Source of the DNA: Pseudomonas gessardii
GTDB taxonomy: Bacteria > Pseudomonadota > Gammaproteobacteria > Pseudomonadales > Pseudomonadaceae
Direction of reading: 5' to 3'
Assembly (NCBI RefSeq): GCF_001983165.1
Contig: NZ_MNPU01000042.1
Coordinates: forward strand, 1 to 49,003
DNA: 49,003 nucleotides
In this document: positions 15,236 through 23,771 of the stretch, piece by piece
Layout: each line of letters starts with the position of its first letter
Position numbering within the stretch: position 1 is the first letter of the stretch
Program-made: the position numbers and the translations under genes
Notes under the pieces: model-generated
What the model was told of the DNA's origin: nothing
Databases searched by the model: none
The model's input: only the letters and a program-made list of their open reading frames with translations

Positions 15236-16198
15236 TTATCGGGGGCGAAGTCCGTCGATAAAGCCAACCAGGCGCCTGCCCAGCGCATCGGCGAGGGGCA
15301 ATTGCGGATCGTTGTAGGAACTCAGTTGCTGTTTCACGTCGTTGGGCACGATCCGCATGACGTGGTTCATGCCGGGAATCACCGCCAGTTCGGCGTCGGG
15401 TTTGGCCTGCTTGAGCTTTTCGGCATCGGCGACCCCCACTTGCAGGTCGGTGGTGCCCTGGACAATCAGGGCCGGCATCCTCAGGTGGGCGAAAGCCGCC
15501 GCAGGGTCTGCACGAAACAGGCTGATCAGGTAAGGCTGAACGCTGGGACGGAAAATACTCTGCAACGGGCCGGGCACATCGGCATCGACCTGGCCGGCCT
15601 TGAGCCGATCCAGAATCTGGTTACTGCGCAGCAGCAGGGCAGGGGGCATGTGATCGGCCAGTTGCTGGCGAATCACCTGGTCCACCGGGCGGGCACTGCC
15701 GGACAGGGAAATCACCCCGGCGGGGTCGAGTTCAGGGGCGGCCAGGGCCGCGACCAAGGCACCTTCACTGTGGCCCAGCACCACCAAGGGCCCGAAACGC
15801 GGGTCGGCCTTGAGCAATTTGCCCCAGGCCACGGCGTCGGCTACATAGGCATCCAGGGTCAGGTTGCGCTCGTCGGGCGTGGCCTTGAGGCTGGCGGCCA
15901 CGCCGCGTTTGTCATAGCGCACGCTGGCAATGTTGTGCCGGGCCAGCACCCAGGCCAGGCGCTTGAGGCTGTCGTTGCGTGCGCCGTCGGCGCTGTTGCC
16001 GTTGCGGTCGGTGGGGCCGGAGCCGGCAATGATCAGCACCACGGGCACGGGTTTGGCGGATTGGGGCAGCAGCAACGAGCCAAACAACTCGCCGCTGCCG
16101 GTGTCCAGGCTGATGGGGCGTTGCAGCACCACAGGGGCGGCGGCGTGGGCCACGGTACAGATCAGGGTGAGGGTGAACAGCAAAACTCGCAGCATCAT
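15236..16198 (-). CDS. Secreted alpha/beta hydrolase
   Basis: This 320-residue protein begins with a clear signal peptide (MMLRVLLFTLTLICTVAHAA, cleavage near residue 20) and is probably periplasmic. The alpha/beta-hydrolase core has the oxyanion region IIAGSGPTDRNGN near 57-69, the nucleophile elbow GHSEG with S144, an acid in VQGTTDLQVG, and a His in GMNHVMR. It resembles the S33-type esterases annotated as serine aminopeptidase-like; substrate unknown. It is divergent from aroC, with about 140 bases between the starts. Confidence 0.87.
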   Translation of the reverse strand: MMLRVLLFTLTLICTVAHAAAPVVLQRPISLDTGSGELFGSLLLPQSAKPVPVVLIIAGSGPTDRNGNSADGARNDSLKRLAWVLARHNIASVRYDKRGVAASLKATPDERNLTLDAYVADAVAWGKLLKADPRFGPLVVLGHSEGALVAALAAPELDPAGVISLSGSARPVDQVIRQQLADHMPPALLLRSNQILDRLKAGQVDADVPGPLQSIFRPSVQPYLISLFRADPAAAFAHLRMPALIVQGTTDLQVGVADAEKLKQAKPDAELAVIPGMNHVMRIVPNDVKQQLSSYNDPQLPLADALGRRLVGFIDGLRPR

Positions 16199-16340
16199 CG
16201 CGCCATCATGAGGAAGGTGCCGGTTGGACCAACGTCTACCGGGAAGGTTTCGAGGATGAACTACTGGGTGAGCCTGCGTATACTGGCGCGCTTAGTTATC
16301 ACGGTTGAGTTGATTCAACTGATTTCACGGAGCGCCCTGC

Positions 16341-17432
16341 ATGTCCGGCAATACCTACGGCAAGCTGTTCACTGTCACCACCGCGGGCGAAAGCCATGGC
16401 CCGGCGTTGGTCGCCATTGTCGACGGCTGCCCGCCCGGCCTTGAGCTGTCCCTGGACGATCTGCAGCGCGACCTCGACCGCCGCAAGCCCGGCACCAGCC
16501 GCCACACCACCCAGCGCCAGGAGCCCGACGAAGTCGAAATCCTCTCCGGCGTGTTCGAAGGCCGCACCACCGGGTGCGCCATCGGCCTGTTGATCCGCAA
16601 CACCGACCAGAAGTCCAAGGACTACTCGGCGATCAAGGACCTGTTCCGCCCGGCCCACGCCGACTACACCTACCACCACAAATACGGCGAGCGCGACTAC
16701 CGTGGCGGTGGCCGCAGTTCGGCGCGGGAAACCGCGATGCGCGTGGCGGCCGGGGCCATCGCCAAGAAGTACCTGGCAACCCAGGGCATCGTGATTCGTG
16801 GCTACATGAGCCAACTGGGCCCGATCGAAATCCCGTTCAAGACCTGGGACAGCGTGCAAGACAACGCTTTCTTCAGCCCCGACCCGGACAAGGTGCCGGA
16901 ACTGGAAGCCTATATGGACCAGTTGCGCCGTGACCAGGACTCGGTGGGCGCCAAGATCACCGTGGTCGCCGAAGGGGTGATGCCGGGCCTGGGCGAGCCG
17001 ATCTTCGACCGCCTGGACGCCGAGCTGGCCCACGCGCTGATGAGCATCAACGCGGTCAAGGGCGTGGAAATCGGCGCCGGTTTCGCTTGCGTGGCCCAGC
17101 GCGGCACCGAGCATCGCGATGAGCTGACCCCCGAAGGTTTTGTCAGCAACAATGCGGGCGGCATTCTCGGCGGTATCTCCTCCGGCCAGCCGATTGTGGC
17201 GCACCTGGCACTCAAGCCGACGTCGAGCATCACCACGCCGGGCCGTTCCATCGATGTGCATGGCAACCCGGTGGAGGTGATCACCAAGGGCCGCCATGAC
17301 CCTTGCGTTGGGATCCGCGCTACGCCGATTGCCGAGGCAATGATGGCCATTGTGCTGATGGATCACTTGTTGCGTCACCGTGGGCAGAATGCCGATGTGC
17401 GCGTGAGTACCCCGGTGCTGGGCCAGCTGTGA
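16341..17432 (+). CDS. aroC: Chorismate synthase
   Basis: AroC converts 5-enolpyruvylshikimate-3-phosphate to chorismate with reduced FMN, the last common step to aromatic amino acids, folate and ubiquinone. The 363-residue product has all the family signatures: GESHGPALVAIVDGCPPG at residues 13-30, RGGGRSSARETAMRVAAG near 125-142, and GIRATPIAEAM near 328-338. The ATG is preceded by CGGAGCG. The MFS gene starts 10 bases after the stop. Full length and intact. Confidence 0.97.
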   Translation: MSGNTYGKLFTVTTAGESHGPALVAIVDGCPPGLELSLDDLQRDLDRRKPGTSRHTTQRQEPDEVEILSGVFEGRTTGCAIGLLIRNTDQKSKDYSAIKDLFRPAHADYTYHHKYGERDYRGGGRSSARETAMRVAAGAIAKKYLATQGIVIRGYMSQLGPIEIPFKTWDSVQDNAFFSPDPDKVPELEAYMDQLRRDQDSVGAKITVVAEGVMPGLGEPIFDRLDAELAHALMSINAVKGVEIGAGFACVAQRGTEHRDELTPEGFVSNNAGGILGGISSGQPIVAHLALKPTSSITTPGRSIDVHGNPVEVITKGRHDPCVGIRATPIAEAMMAIVLMDHLLRHRGQNADVRVSTPVLGQL

Positions 17433-17442
17433 CGGTCTGACC

Positions 17443-18591
17443 GTGACAGCACTCCCGTACTGGCGACTTTCCAGCTTCTATCTGTTCTATTTCGCCCTGC
17501 TGGGGGCGACGGCGCCATTCCTGGCGCTGTACTTCCATCATCTGGGGTTCTCCAGCGCGCGCATTGGCGAGCTGGTAGCGATCCCGATGCTGATGCGCTG
17601 CGTAGCTCCCAATATCTGGGGCTGGCTGGGGGACTACACCGGTCGGCGCCTGGCCATCGTGCGATTTGGCGCGGTGTGCACGTTGCTGAGCTTCTTGCTA
17701 ATCTTCGTCAGCCAGAGCTATGCCTGGCTGGCGCTGGTGATGGCCCTGCATGCGTTCTTCTGGCATGCGGTGCTGCCACAGTTTGAGGTCATCACCCTGG
17801 CGCACCTGCAAGGCCAGACCTCGCGTTACAGCCAGGTCCGCTTGTGGGGCTCCATCGGGTTTATCCTCGCAGTGGTTGCCCTGGGGCGATTGTTCGAGGC
17901 CTTGAGCCTGGATATCTACCCGGTGGCGATCGTGTTGATCATGGCCGGTATCATCGGTGCCAGTTTGTGGGTGCCCAATGCCCAGCCGGTTTCCACTGGC
18001 GATCGCGGGGTCGGCGACGGCTTCCTGCGGCAGTTGCGCAGCCCTGGTGTGCTGGCGTTTTATGCCTGTGTCGCCTTGATGCAAATGAGCCACGGCCCGT
18101 ACTACACCTTCCTCACCTTGCACCTGGAAAACCTTGGCTACAGTCGTGGCGTGATCGGCCTGTTGTGGGCCCTGGGCGTAGTGGCGGAAGTGTTGATGTT
18201 CATGGCCATGAGCCGGATTCTCACGCGTTTCTCGGTGCGCCGGGTGCTGATCGCCAGCTTCCTGTTGGCGGCGTTGCGCTGGTTGCTGCTGGGATCGTTC
18301 GCCGAGTTCCTGTGGGTGCTGCTGTTTGCCCAACTGCTGCATGCCGCGACCTTTGGCAGCTTTCATGCGGCGGCCATCCAGTTTGTGCAGCGCAGCTTCG
18401 GTGCGCGCCAGCAAGGCCAGGGCCAGGCTCTGTATGCTGCGCTGGCCGGTACGGGGGGCGCGCTGGGCGCCTTGTATTCCGGGTACAGCTGGAACCAACT
18501 GGGGCCCACCCTCACATTCAGTATTGCCAGCCTCGCGGCCATGGCCGCCGCGTTGATCATGGCCATGCGCTTGCCCGAGGAGCGGCCATGA
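17443..18591 (+). CDS. MFS transporter (HcaT/LacY-like 12-helix family)
   Basis: This is a 382-residue protein with about 12 hydrophobic segments, starting with GTG 10 bases after aroC. The opening YWRLSSFYLFYFALLGATAP and the motif GWLGDYTGRRLAIVRF between helices 2 and 3 fit the MFS branch that includes the 3-phenylpropionate transporter HcaT. The substrate is unknown. The short distance suggests co-transcription with aroC, although a biochemical link is not evident. Confidence 0.88.
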   Translation: MTALPYWRLSSFYLFYFALLGATAPFLALYFHHLGFSSARIGELVAIPMLMRCVAPNIWGWLGDYTGRRLAIVRFGAVCTLLSFLLIFVSQSYAWLALVMALHAFFWHAVLPQFEVITLAHLQGQTSRYSQVRLWGSIGFILAVVALGRLFEALSLDIYPVAIVLIMAGIIGASLWVPNAQPVSTGDRGVGDGFLRQLRSPGVLAFYACVALMQMSHGPYYTFLTLHLENLGYSRGVIGLLWALGVVAEVLMFMAMSRILTRFSVRRVLIASFLLAALRWLLLGSFAEFLWVLLFAQLLHAATFGSFHAAAIQFVQRSFGARQQGQGQALYAALAGTGGALGALYSGYSWNQLGPTLTFSIASLAAMAAALIMAMRLPEERP

Positions 18592-18637
18592 GCCCGGTCC
18601 ATCACCTGAATATTCTTACTGCCCGAGGACTCCTTTC

Positions 18638-19183
18638 ATGAGCATTCTTTGCGTTTATCACGTCTCTACCCCGGACATCCCGAACAAAGTCCTGACCCAC
18701 GTTGACGATATTGCCCAGACCCTGGCCGAGCAGGGTGTGGGTTTTTCACGCTGGCAGGCCAGCACCCGCGTGGAGGCCGGGGCCAGCGCGGCTGAGGTGA
18801 CGGCGGCGTATCAGGGGCAGATCGACAGCTTGATGACCGCAGAGGGCTACGCGCAGGTGGAGGTGTTGAGCGTGAGCCGCGAGCACCCGCAGCAGGATGG
18901 GGTGCGGGCGCGCTTGCGTGATGAATATCGCCATGACGCCGATGAAATCCGCCTATTCGCTGCTGGGCGTGGGCTGCTCGGCCTGCACATCGACGACTAT
19001 GTCTACACGGTGCTGTGCGAAAAACACGACCTGCTGCGCATACCGGCTGGCGTGCCACGCTGGTTTGATTTGGGAGAAGAGCCGCGAGTGGTCGCAATCA
19101 GCCTGTTCAAGACCGCGTCCGGGGCCGTGGCACACGTGACTGGCAGTGAGATCGCCCAAGGATTTCCTGGGCTGGATGATTGA
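18638..19183 (+). CDS. Acireductone dioxygenase-like protein with two metal ligands replaced
   Basis: This 181-residue protein is a full-length MtnD homologue of the cupin fold; genuine MtnD oxidises acireductone in the methionine salvage pathway. The family binds Fe or Ni through H-x-H-x3-E and a later His. Here the first His is Tyr97 (in RDEYRHDADEIRLF) and the last is Arg141 (in IPAGVPRWFD); only His99 and Glu103 remain. Both replacements are one base from a His codon (TAT for CAT, CGC for CAC). The frame is otherwise open and the fold is well kept. No mtnB or mtnC is nearby, so this is probably a second, diverged copy with lost or changed activity. Confidence 0.85.
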   Translation: MSILCVYHVSTPDIPNKVLTHVDDIAQTLAEQGVGFSRWQASTRVEAGASAAEVTAAYQGQIDSLMTAEGYAQVEVLSVSREHPQQDGVRARLRDEYRHDADEIRLFAAGRGLLGLHIDDYVYTVLCEKHDLLRIPAGVPRWFDLGEEPRVVAISLFKTASGAVAHVTGSEIAQGFPGLDD

Positions 19184-19200
19184 CGTTAGTTCACGATCTG

Positions 19201-19236
19201 CAAACTTATTCAATGCACTTAAGTTGGATAAGTTTG
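19201..19236. repeat. Thirteen-base-pair hairpin between the MtnD-like and LuxR-type genes
   Basis: CAAACTTATTCAA at 19201-19213 pairs along its whole length with TTGGATAAGTTTG at 19224-19236, with a single G-U pair and a 10-base loop. No T run follows. It may be a terminator-like structure of the upstream gene or an operator. Confidence 0.6.
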
Positions 19237-19396
19237 TGGGAATGGACTCTATAGTTTGTAAGTTCCGGCTATTTGTCTGTGGGTCGATGTGTTAACCCCA
19301 GGCTTTGTGTAACTCTCCCGTCGCTGTGTACTTATCTGTCAATAGGAGGAGTCCGAATATTGGCAGTGCAAATCACTACGAAAGGGAGAGGCATGC

Positions 19397-19705
19397 ATGA
19401 GCAGCCCAGAGGAGCCCACCCCATCCGTTGAGCCTGCGGCAAACGCGGCGGTGGATGTGTGTGAGCAGGCGTCCGACGACCGGGCTGGCAGCGCACCGTC
19501 GTTGCCGGATAAACCGCTGACGGTCAAGGAGTTGGAAATACTGCGTTGGGCCTCGGAGGGCAAGACAGTGTGGGAAATCAGCCGTATACGTTGTGTCTCA
19601 CAGGCCACGGTGAAGTTTCATCTGCGCAATATCTACTGCAAATTGCACGTCAATAACCGAGTCCAGGCGGTGAGCGAGGCGATCAAGCGCGGATTGTGCG
19701 GGTAA
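19397..19705 (+). CDS. Small LuxR-type HTH regulator (DNA-binding domain only)
   Basis: The 102-residue protein consists of a low-complexity acidic N-terminal tail (1-36) and a complete LuxR-type (GerE) helix-turn-helix domain (about 38-100: LTVKELEILRWASEGKT, then CVSQATVKFHLRNIYCKL). It has no autoinducer-binding or receiver domain, so it may bind DNA constitutively or pair with another protein. AAAGGGAGAG precedes the ATG. The upstream 213 bases hold the hairpin at 19201 and a possible short leader frame at 19360. Its target is unknown. Confidence 0.88.
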   Translation: MSSPEEPTPSVEPAANAAVDVCEQASDDRAGSAPSLPDKPLTVKELEILRWASEGKTVWEISRIRCVSQATVKFHLRNIYCKLHVNNRVQAVSEAIKRGLCG

Positions 19706-19740
19706 AAAAAGGGCCGTGAAGCATCACGGCTTCACGGCCC
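19703..19740 (-). terminator. Terminator of the DUF3509 gene
   Basis: GGGCCGTGAA and TTCACGGCCC form a ten-pair stem with a ten-base loop. The adjacent A7 tract becomes a T run on the minus strand. It sits between the convergent LuxR-type and DUF3509 genes and could also slow plus-strand transcription. Confidence 0.85.
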
Positions 19741-19758
19741 TGGGAAACTAACGTGCAC

Positions 19759-20037
19759 TTATGCCGAGTGGTACGTCGGCAGGGCAAAACGATTCTGACT
19801 TTGCAGCATCGAAATCTGCGGCAATTCGCTGGCCTGTTCTGCCAGGTCGCGACGGATGGCGCTGATGACCCAGGTCAGTTGGTCGGCGGTATGCAGTTGC
19901 TGGTAGGAGATCGAGCGCTTGATCTGCTTGCCTTCGGTGTTGCGCAAGGTCAGCAGGATGCCACCGTCAGGACGCGGTTGGGTGGTGACGTCGTAGCTGG
20001 AGAATACAGAAGCGAATTTGTCTTGGATCAGGCTCAT
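19759..20037 (-). CDS. DUF3509 domain protein
   Basis: The start at 20037 (MSLIQDKFASVFSSYDVTTQ) gives 92 residues and has GGAG nine bases upstream; an ATG five codons earlier would contain that GGAG in its own codons. The sequence matches my memory of DUF3509, a small Pseudomonas-specific family of unknown function. It has a predicted beta hairpin (GGILLTLRNTEGKQIKRSIS) followed by a helix (ADQLTWVISAIRRDLAEQ). It has its own terminator and is a single-gene unit. Confidence 0.82.
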   Translation of the reverse strand: MSLIQDKFASVFSSYDVTTQPRPDGGILLTLRNTEGKQIKRSISYQQLHTADQLTWVISAIRRDLAEQASELPQISMLQSQNRFALPTYHSA

Positions 20038-20387
20038 GTCTATCGGCTCCATTGGCTCGTGTTGTGCGGCATGGAGTGATAGGTGCAGTGATTGTGCCAG
20101 TATTGTGATTTATAAAATATCCTTATATATCAGCACTTTACAAAAAATCAGCATTTTCGGTTTCGTGCAATATGCATGAATGGCCATCGTGCATCCTGCA
20201 TTTTGCGCTATTGACCGGTGACGAACGGTACTGGGGGGCGCCGTTCCCCGGGATACAAAACATTGCAAATCCTGCGTGTACAGCCAAGGAATGGCTGGCG
20301 TATTTTCCTGCAAGGCATTCAGGAACGGTCCTACACCGTATGAACGCCCGCGGGTCATACGAATAATAAGAAAAAGGACTTTTGTGC
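20038..20387. other. AT-rich intergenic region without a recognised gene
   Basis: This 350-base stretch separates the divergent DUF3509 and acyl-CoA synthetase genes and must hold both promoters. The part near 20100-20165 is strikingly AT-rich (TTTATAAAATATCC...TTTACAAAAAATC). No tRNA, repeat or convincing short gene was found. Confidence 0.5.
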
Positions 20388-22214
20388 ATGAGCAATCCGA
20401 ACAGCGAGATGATCACCCTCGGCATGATGTTGCGTAAGGTGCCGACCATTGTCAGGGCCCTGCCACGATTGGTGCGTGGTATCCGCGTCGCCAATATCAC
20501 GGACCCCGACCAGCCGTGCGGGCTGGGCTGGACCTTCGAACAGGCCACCCAGCGCAATCCTGAGGGCGCGGCCCTGTTGTACGGCGATCAGGTCCTCAGT
20601 TATCGCCAGGCCAACCAGCACGCCAACCGCATCGCCCATCACCTGCAGGCCCAAGGCATTGGCAAGGGTGATGTGGTCGCGCTGTTTATTGAAAACCGTC
20701 CCGAACTGTTGCTGACCGTGCTGGCGGTGGCCAAGGTCGGCGGTATCTGCGCCATGCTCAACACCGCGCAAACCCAGGCGGTGCTGGTGCACAGCCTGAC
20801 CCTGGTGAACCCGGTGGCAATTGTTGTCGGTGCCGAACTGGTCGCAGCCTATGACGCGGTGCGTGAGCAGGTGGCGATCGATCCGCTACGCACCTGGTAT
20901 GTTGCCGATCAACAGGCGGTGCCGGTGCCTCACGGGTACATCGACCTGATGGCCGCCAGCGCGGACTGCTCGACGGATAACCCGGCCAGCAGCCAACAGA
21001 TCTACTTCAACGACCCGTGCTTCTATATCTATACCTCCGGCACCACCGGTTTGCCCAAGGCCGGCATCTTCAAGCATGGCCGCTGGATGAAGTCCTCGGC
21101 CAGCTTCGGCACCATCGCCCTGGATATGGGGCCTGAGGATGTCGTCTATTGCACCCTGCCGCTGTACCACGCCACGGGGCTGTGTGTGTGCTGGGGCTCG
21201 GCGATTGCCGGCGCGTCGGGGTTTGCCATCCGCCGCAAGTTCAGCGCCAGCCAGTTCTGGGACGATGTGCGCAAATTCAACGCAACGACCCTGGGGTATG
21301 TCGGTGAGTTGTGCCGCTACCTGATCGACCAGCCGCCAAGCCCGCGCGACCGCGACAACCGCGTGGTGAAGATGATCGGCAACGGCTTGCGCCCCGGGGT
21401 GTGGGGGCCGTTCAAGGAGCGCTTTGGCGTCGATCATATCTGCGAACTGTATGCAGCCAGCGACGGTAATATCGGCTTCACCAATGTGCTGAATTTCGAC
21501 AACACCATCGGCTTTTCCCTGATGCACTGGGCGCTGGTGGACTACGCCCACGACACCTGCGAACCGATCCGTGGCAGCAATGGTTTTATGCGTGAAGTGC
21601 AGAAGGGCGGCCAGGGCCTGCTGCTGGCCAGGATCGACGACAAGGCGCCGTTCGATGGTTACACCGACCCGGAAAAGAACCGCAAGGTGGTGTTGAGCGA
21701 CGTATTCGAAAAGGGCGATCGCTATTTCAACACCGGCGATCTGCTGCGCAGCATCGGTTTTGGCCATGCGCAGTTCGTCGACCGCCTGGGCGACACCTAT
21801 CGCTGGAAGGGCGAGAACGTCTCCACCACCGAGGTGGAAAACATCTTTATGCAACACCCGCAGATCACCGAGGCGGTGGCCTACGGTGTGGAAATCGCCA
21901 ACACCAACGGGCGGGCCGGGATGGCGGCGATTACCCCGACCGAATCCCTGGCAACCCTGGATATGCAGGCATTGCTGCAGTTCGCCCAGCGTCAGATGCC
22001 GGCCTATGCGGTGCCACTGTTCCTGCGGATCAAGGTGAAGATGGAAACCACCGGCACCTTCAAGTACCAGAAAGTGCGGCTCAAGGAAGAGGCGTTCGAC
22101 CCGGCCAGGGTCGGTGATGACCCACTGTATGCCTGGCTGCCGGGCACTGATGCCTATGTACCGGTGACCGGGCAGGTATTGGCGGATATTCAAGGTGGAA
22201 AATATCGCTACTGA
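20388..22214 (+). CDS. Long-chain acyl-CoA synthetase (FATP/VLACS-like)
   Basis: The 608-residue enzyme belongs to the ANL adenylating superfamily and activates long-chain fatty acids to CoA thioesters via acyl-AMP. The P-loop YTSGTTGLPKAGIFKHGRW is near residue 213, the acceptor motif GDLLRSIGFGHAQFVDRLGD near 452, and the hinge/C-terminal region DTYRWKGENVSTTEVEN near 470. These resemble the fatty-acid transport protein (FATP/VLACS) branch more than E. coli FadD. The ATG at 20388 follows AAGGA; an in-frame TTG at 20382 is less likely. It is a single gene. Confidence 0.9.
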   Translation: MSNPNSEMITLGMMLRKVPTIVRALPRLVRGIRVANITDPDQPCGLGWTFEQATQRNPEGAALLYGDQVLSYRQANQHANRIAHHLQAQGIGKGDVVALFIENRPELLLTVLAVAKVGGICAMLNTAQTQAVLVHSLTLVNPVAIVVGAELVAAYDAVREQVAIDPLRTWYVADQQAVPVPHGYIDLMAASADCSTDNPASSQQIYFNDPCFYIYTSGTTGLPKAGIFKHGRWMKSSASFGTIALDMGPEDVVYCTLPLYHATGLCVCWGSAIAGASGFAIRRKFSASQFWDDVRKFNATTLGYVGELCRYLIDQPPSPRDRDNRVVKMIGNGLRPGVWGPFKERFGVDHICELYAASDGNIGFTNVLNFDNTIGFSLMHWALVDYAHDTCEPIRGSNGFMREVQKGGQGLLLARIDDKAPFDGYTDPEKNRKVVLSDVFEKGDRYFNTGDLLRSIGFGHAQFVDRLGDTYRWKGENVSTTEVENIFMQHPQITEAVAYGVEIANTNGRAGMAAITPTESLATLDMQALLQFAQRQMPAYAVPLFLRIKVKMETTGTFKYQKVRLKEEAFDPARVGDDPLYAWLPGTDAYVPVTGQVLADIQGGKYRY

Positions 22215-22324
22215 CGGTAGGTGATAGAACACGACTATCGCGGCCTTCGGCAAAAAAGGGGTGACAGACGTACGGCTGCTCGGGAAACTGACGGCCTTAC
22301 GAAACACCCTACAGGGAGCCGCAG

Positions 22325-22840
22325 ATGTCAGATCAAGCCAAACAAATGACCGAAGAAGAAGCCGCCGAATTTGCCGAGCAGGTCTTCGACGTGGCCCGTC
22401 GAGGCGATGCCGCCCTGTTGGCGGCACTGTTGGCCAAGGGCTTGCCGGTCAATCTGCGTAACCACAATGGCGATACCTTGTTGATGTTGGCGGCCTATCA
22501 CGGGCATGCCGAGGCGGTGAAAGTGTTGCTGGAGTTCAAGGCCGACCCGCAGATGGCCAACGATAAAAACCAGTTGCCCATCGCCGGTGCTGCGTTCAAG
22601 GGCAACCTTGAGGTGGTCAAGGCGTTGATCGAAGGTGGCGTTCCGGTTGAAGGGGCATCCGCCGATGGCCGCACGGCACTGATGATGGCGGCGATGTTCA
22701 ATCGCACCGAAATGGTCGAGTACCTGATCAGCGTGGGGGCCAACCCCAAGGCTGCGGATGCCCAGGGTGTAACCGCCCTGGTGGCCGCCCAGACCATGGG
22801 TGCTGCGGATACGACGGCGCAGTTGCAAAAACTGGTGTAG
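22325..22840 (+). CDS. Ankyrin repeat protein
   Basis: The 171-residue protein has a short helical N-terminus (1-45) and three to four ankyrin repeats, for example NHNGDTLLMLAAYHGHAEAV, KNQLPIAGAAFKGNLEVVKA and DGRTALMMAAMFNRTEMVEY. No signal peptide is visible, so it is probably cytoplasmic, although ankyrin proteins of pseudomonads such as AnkB can act in the periplasm near catalase. CAGGGAGCC precedes the ATG. It is followed 41 bases later by a hypothetical gene, and the two may be co-transcribed. The partner protein is unknown. Confidence 0.9.
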   Translation: MSDQAKQMTEEEAAEFAEQVFDVARRGDAALLAALLAKGLPVNLRNHNGDTLLMLAAYHGHAEAVKVLLEFKADPQMANDKNQLPIAGAAFKGNLEVVKALIEGGVPVEGASADGRTALMMAAMFNRTEMVEYLISVGANPKAADAQGVTALVAAQTMGAADTTAQLQKLV

Positions 22841-22881
22841 GCTTTGCGCCCTCAAAATCAGCCTCGCCACAGGATTCGCCC

Positions 22882-23412
22882 ATGAACACCGCGCTCGTCG
22901 AACTCATCACTAAAATCAGTTCCGGTTGCCTGGGTGACGCCGAGATCGTGCAGATCGCCGACGAAGCCACCCAGGCCTACGCCGATGCCGAGGGATTCCT
23001 GGCGGCCAACCCTGATATCAACTACGACGACACCTTCCCCATCCCCCTGGGTGAGTGGATTGTGGTGGGCAGCCTGCCGGAAACGGTGCTGTTCCAGGCC
23101 GATACCTACCAGGAGCTGTTCGCCCAGATCGTCGCATCCTTTGGCCCCAGCGTTGCGTTCAACCTCAAGCCCAAGCAACTGGCCAAGACCGAGGCGCTGA
23201 CTGCGCTCAACCGTATCCAGATCCAACTCGGCGCCATGAACCCGGAAAACGGCGGCTATGTGCTGATGAATTTCAGCCAGTTGCTCGATGACGAAATCCA
23301 GGCGGTATTGGTGTATGGCAACGACGTACCACGGGTGCTGGAGTTGTGTGCCGCAGTCGGGATCAAGGGTGAGCCGTCCCTGGAAGCCCTGCGCATTGCG
23401 TTGCATGTCTGA
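22882..23412 (+). CDS. Conserved hypothetical protein
   Basis: This 176-residue, acidic, soluble-looking protein has no signal peptide or membrane segment. The visible pattern is a helical N-terminus (ALVELITKISSGCLGDAEIV), a central segment NYDDTFPIPLGEWIVVGSLP, and a helical C-terminus. I do not recognise the family. Codon use matches the neighbours. It follows the ankyrin gene after 41 bases with AGGA upstream of the ATG and may share its transcript. Confidence 0.78.
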   Translation: MNTALVELITKISSGCLGDAEIVQIADEATQAYADAEGFLAANPDINYDDTFPIPLGEWIVVGSLPETVLFQADTYQELFAQIVASFGPSVAFNLKPKQLAKTEALTALNRIQIQLGAMNPENGGYVLMNFSQLLDDEIQAVLVYGNDVPRVLELCAAVGIKGEPSLEALRIALHV

Positions 23413-23479
23413 AATAAAACGGAACCCTCGCCAGGGCTGGCTATCCTAAGCAGGCAAGCCCTCACTTAGGAGCGACACC

Positions 23480-23671
23480 ATGGGTTCCACATTTAACAGC
23501 CTGATCGGGTTGATCATCCTGGCGCTGGATATCTGGGCGATCATCAACGTCTTCAAAAGCGGCGCCGGGACCGGGGCCAAAGTGTTGTGGATCCTGTTGA
23601 TCCTGTTCCTGCCGGTGCTGGGCCTGATTATCTGGGCCATTGCCGGGCCACGGGGCAATGTGCGGATCTGA
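23480..23671 (+). CDS. Small membrane protein with PLD nuclease N-terminal (PLDc_N) domain
   Basis: The 63-residue protein has two hydrophobic helices: SLIGLIILALDIWAIINVFK and GAKVLWILLILFLPVLGLII, the second ending in WAIAGPRG. This is the PLDc_N pattern found at the N-terminus of cardiolipin synthases, and as stand-alone small proteins of unknown function. The start follows TTAGGAGCG. It is probably an inner-membrane protein. Confidence 0.85.
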   Translation: MGSTFNSLIGLIILALDIWAIINVFKSGAGTGAKVLWILLILFLPVLGLIIWAIAGPRGNVRI

Positions 23672-23682
23672 CCATCGCACCG

Positions 23683-23771
23683 TGTAGGAGCCGGCTTGCC
23701 GGCGATAGCGGTGTGTCAGGCAACCCTGCACTCGCAGATAAACCGCCATCGCCGGCAAGCCAGCTCCTACA
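23683..23771. repeat. REPIN upstream of the LTA-synthase-like gene
   Basis: Arms TGTAGGAGCCGGCTTGCCGG and CCGGCAAGCCAGCTCCTACA face each other across about 48 bases. This is the GGAGCCGGCTTGCCGGCGA subgroup. Confidence 0.88.

Noticed and set aside
16306..16318. Palindrome AGTTGATTCAACT upstream of aroC as an operator
   Set aside because: It is short, occurs once, and aroC has no known specific regulator of this kind. It is most likely chance within the promoter region.
20886..22427. A 513-codon frame opposite the acyl-CoA synthetase gene
   Set aside because: It is antisense to a clear ANL-family enzyme and has no start signals or family features.
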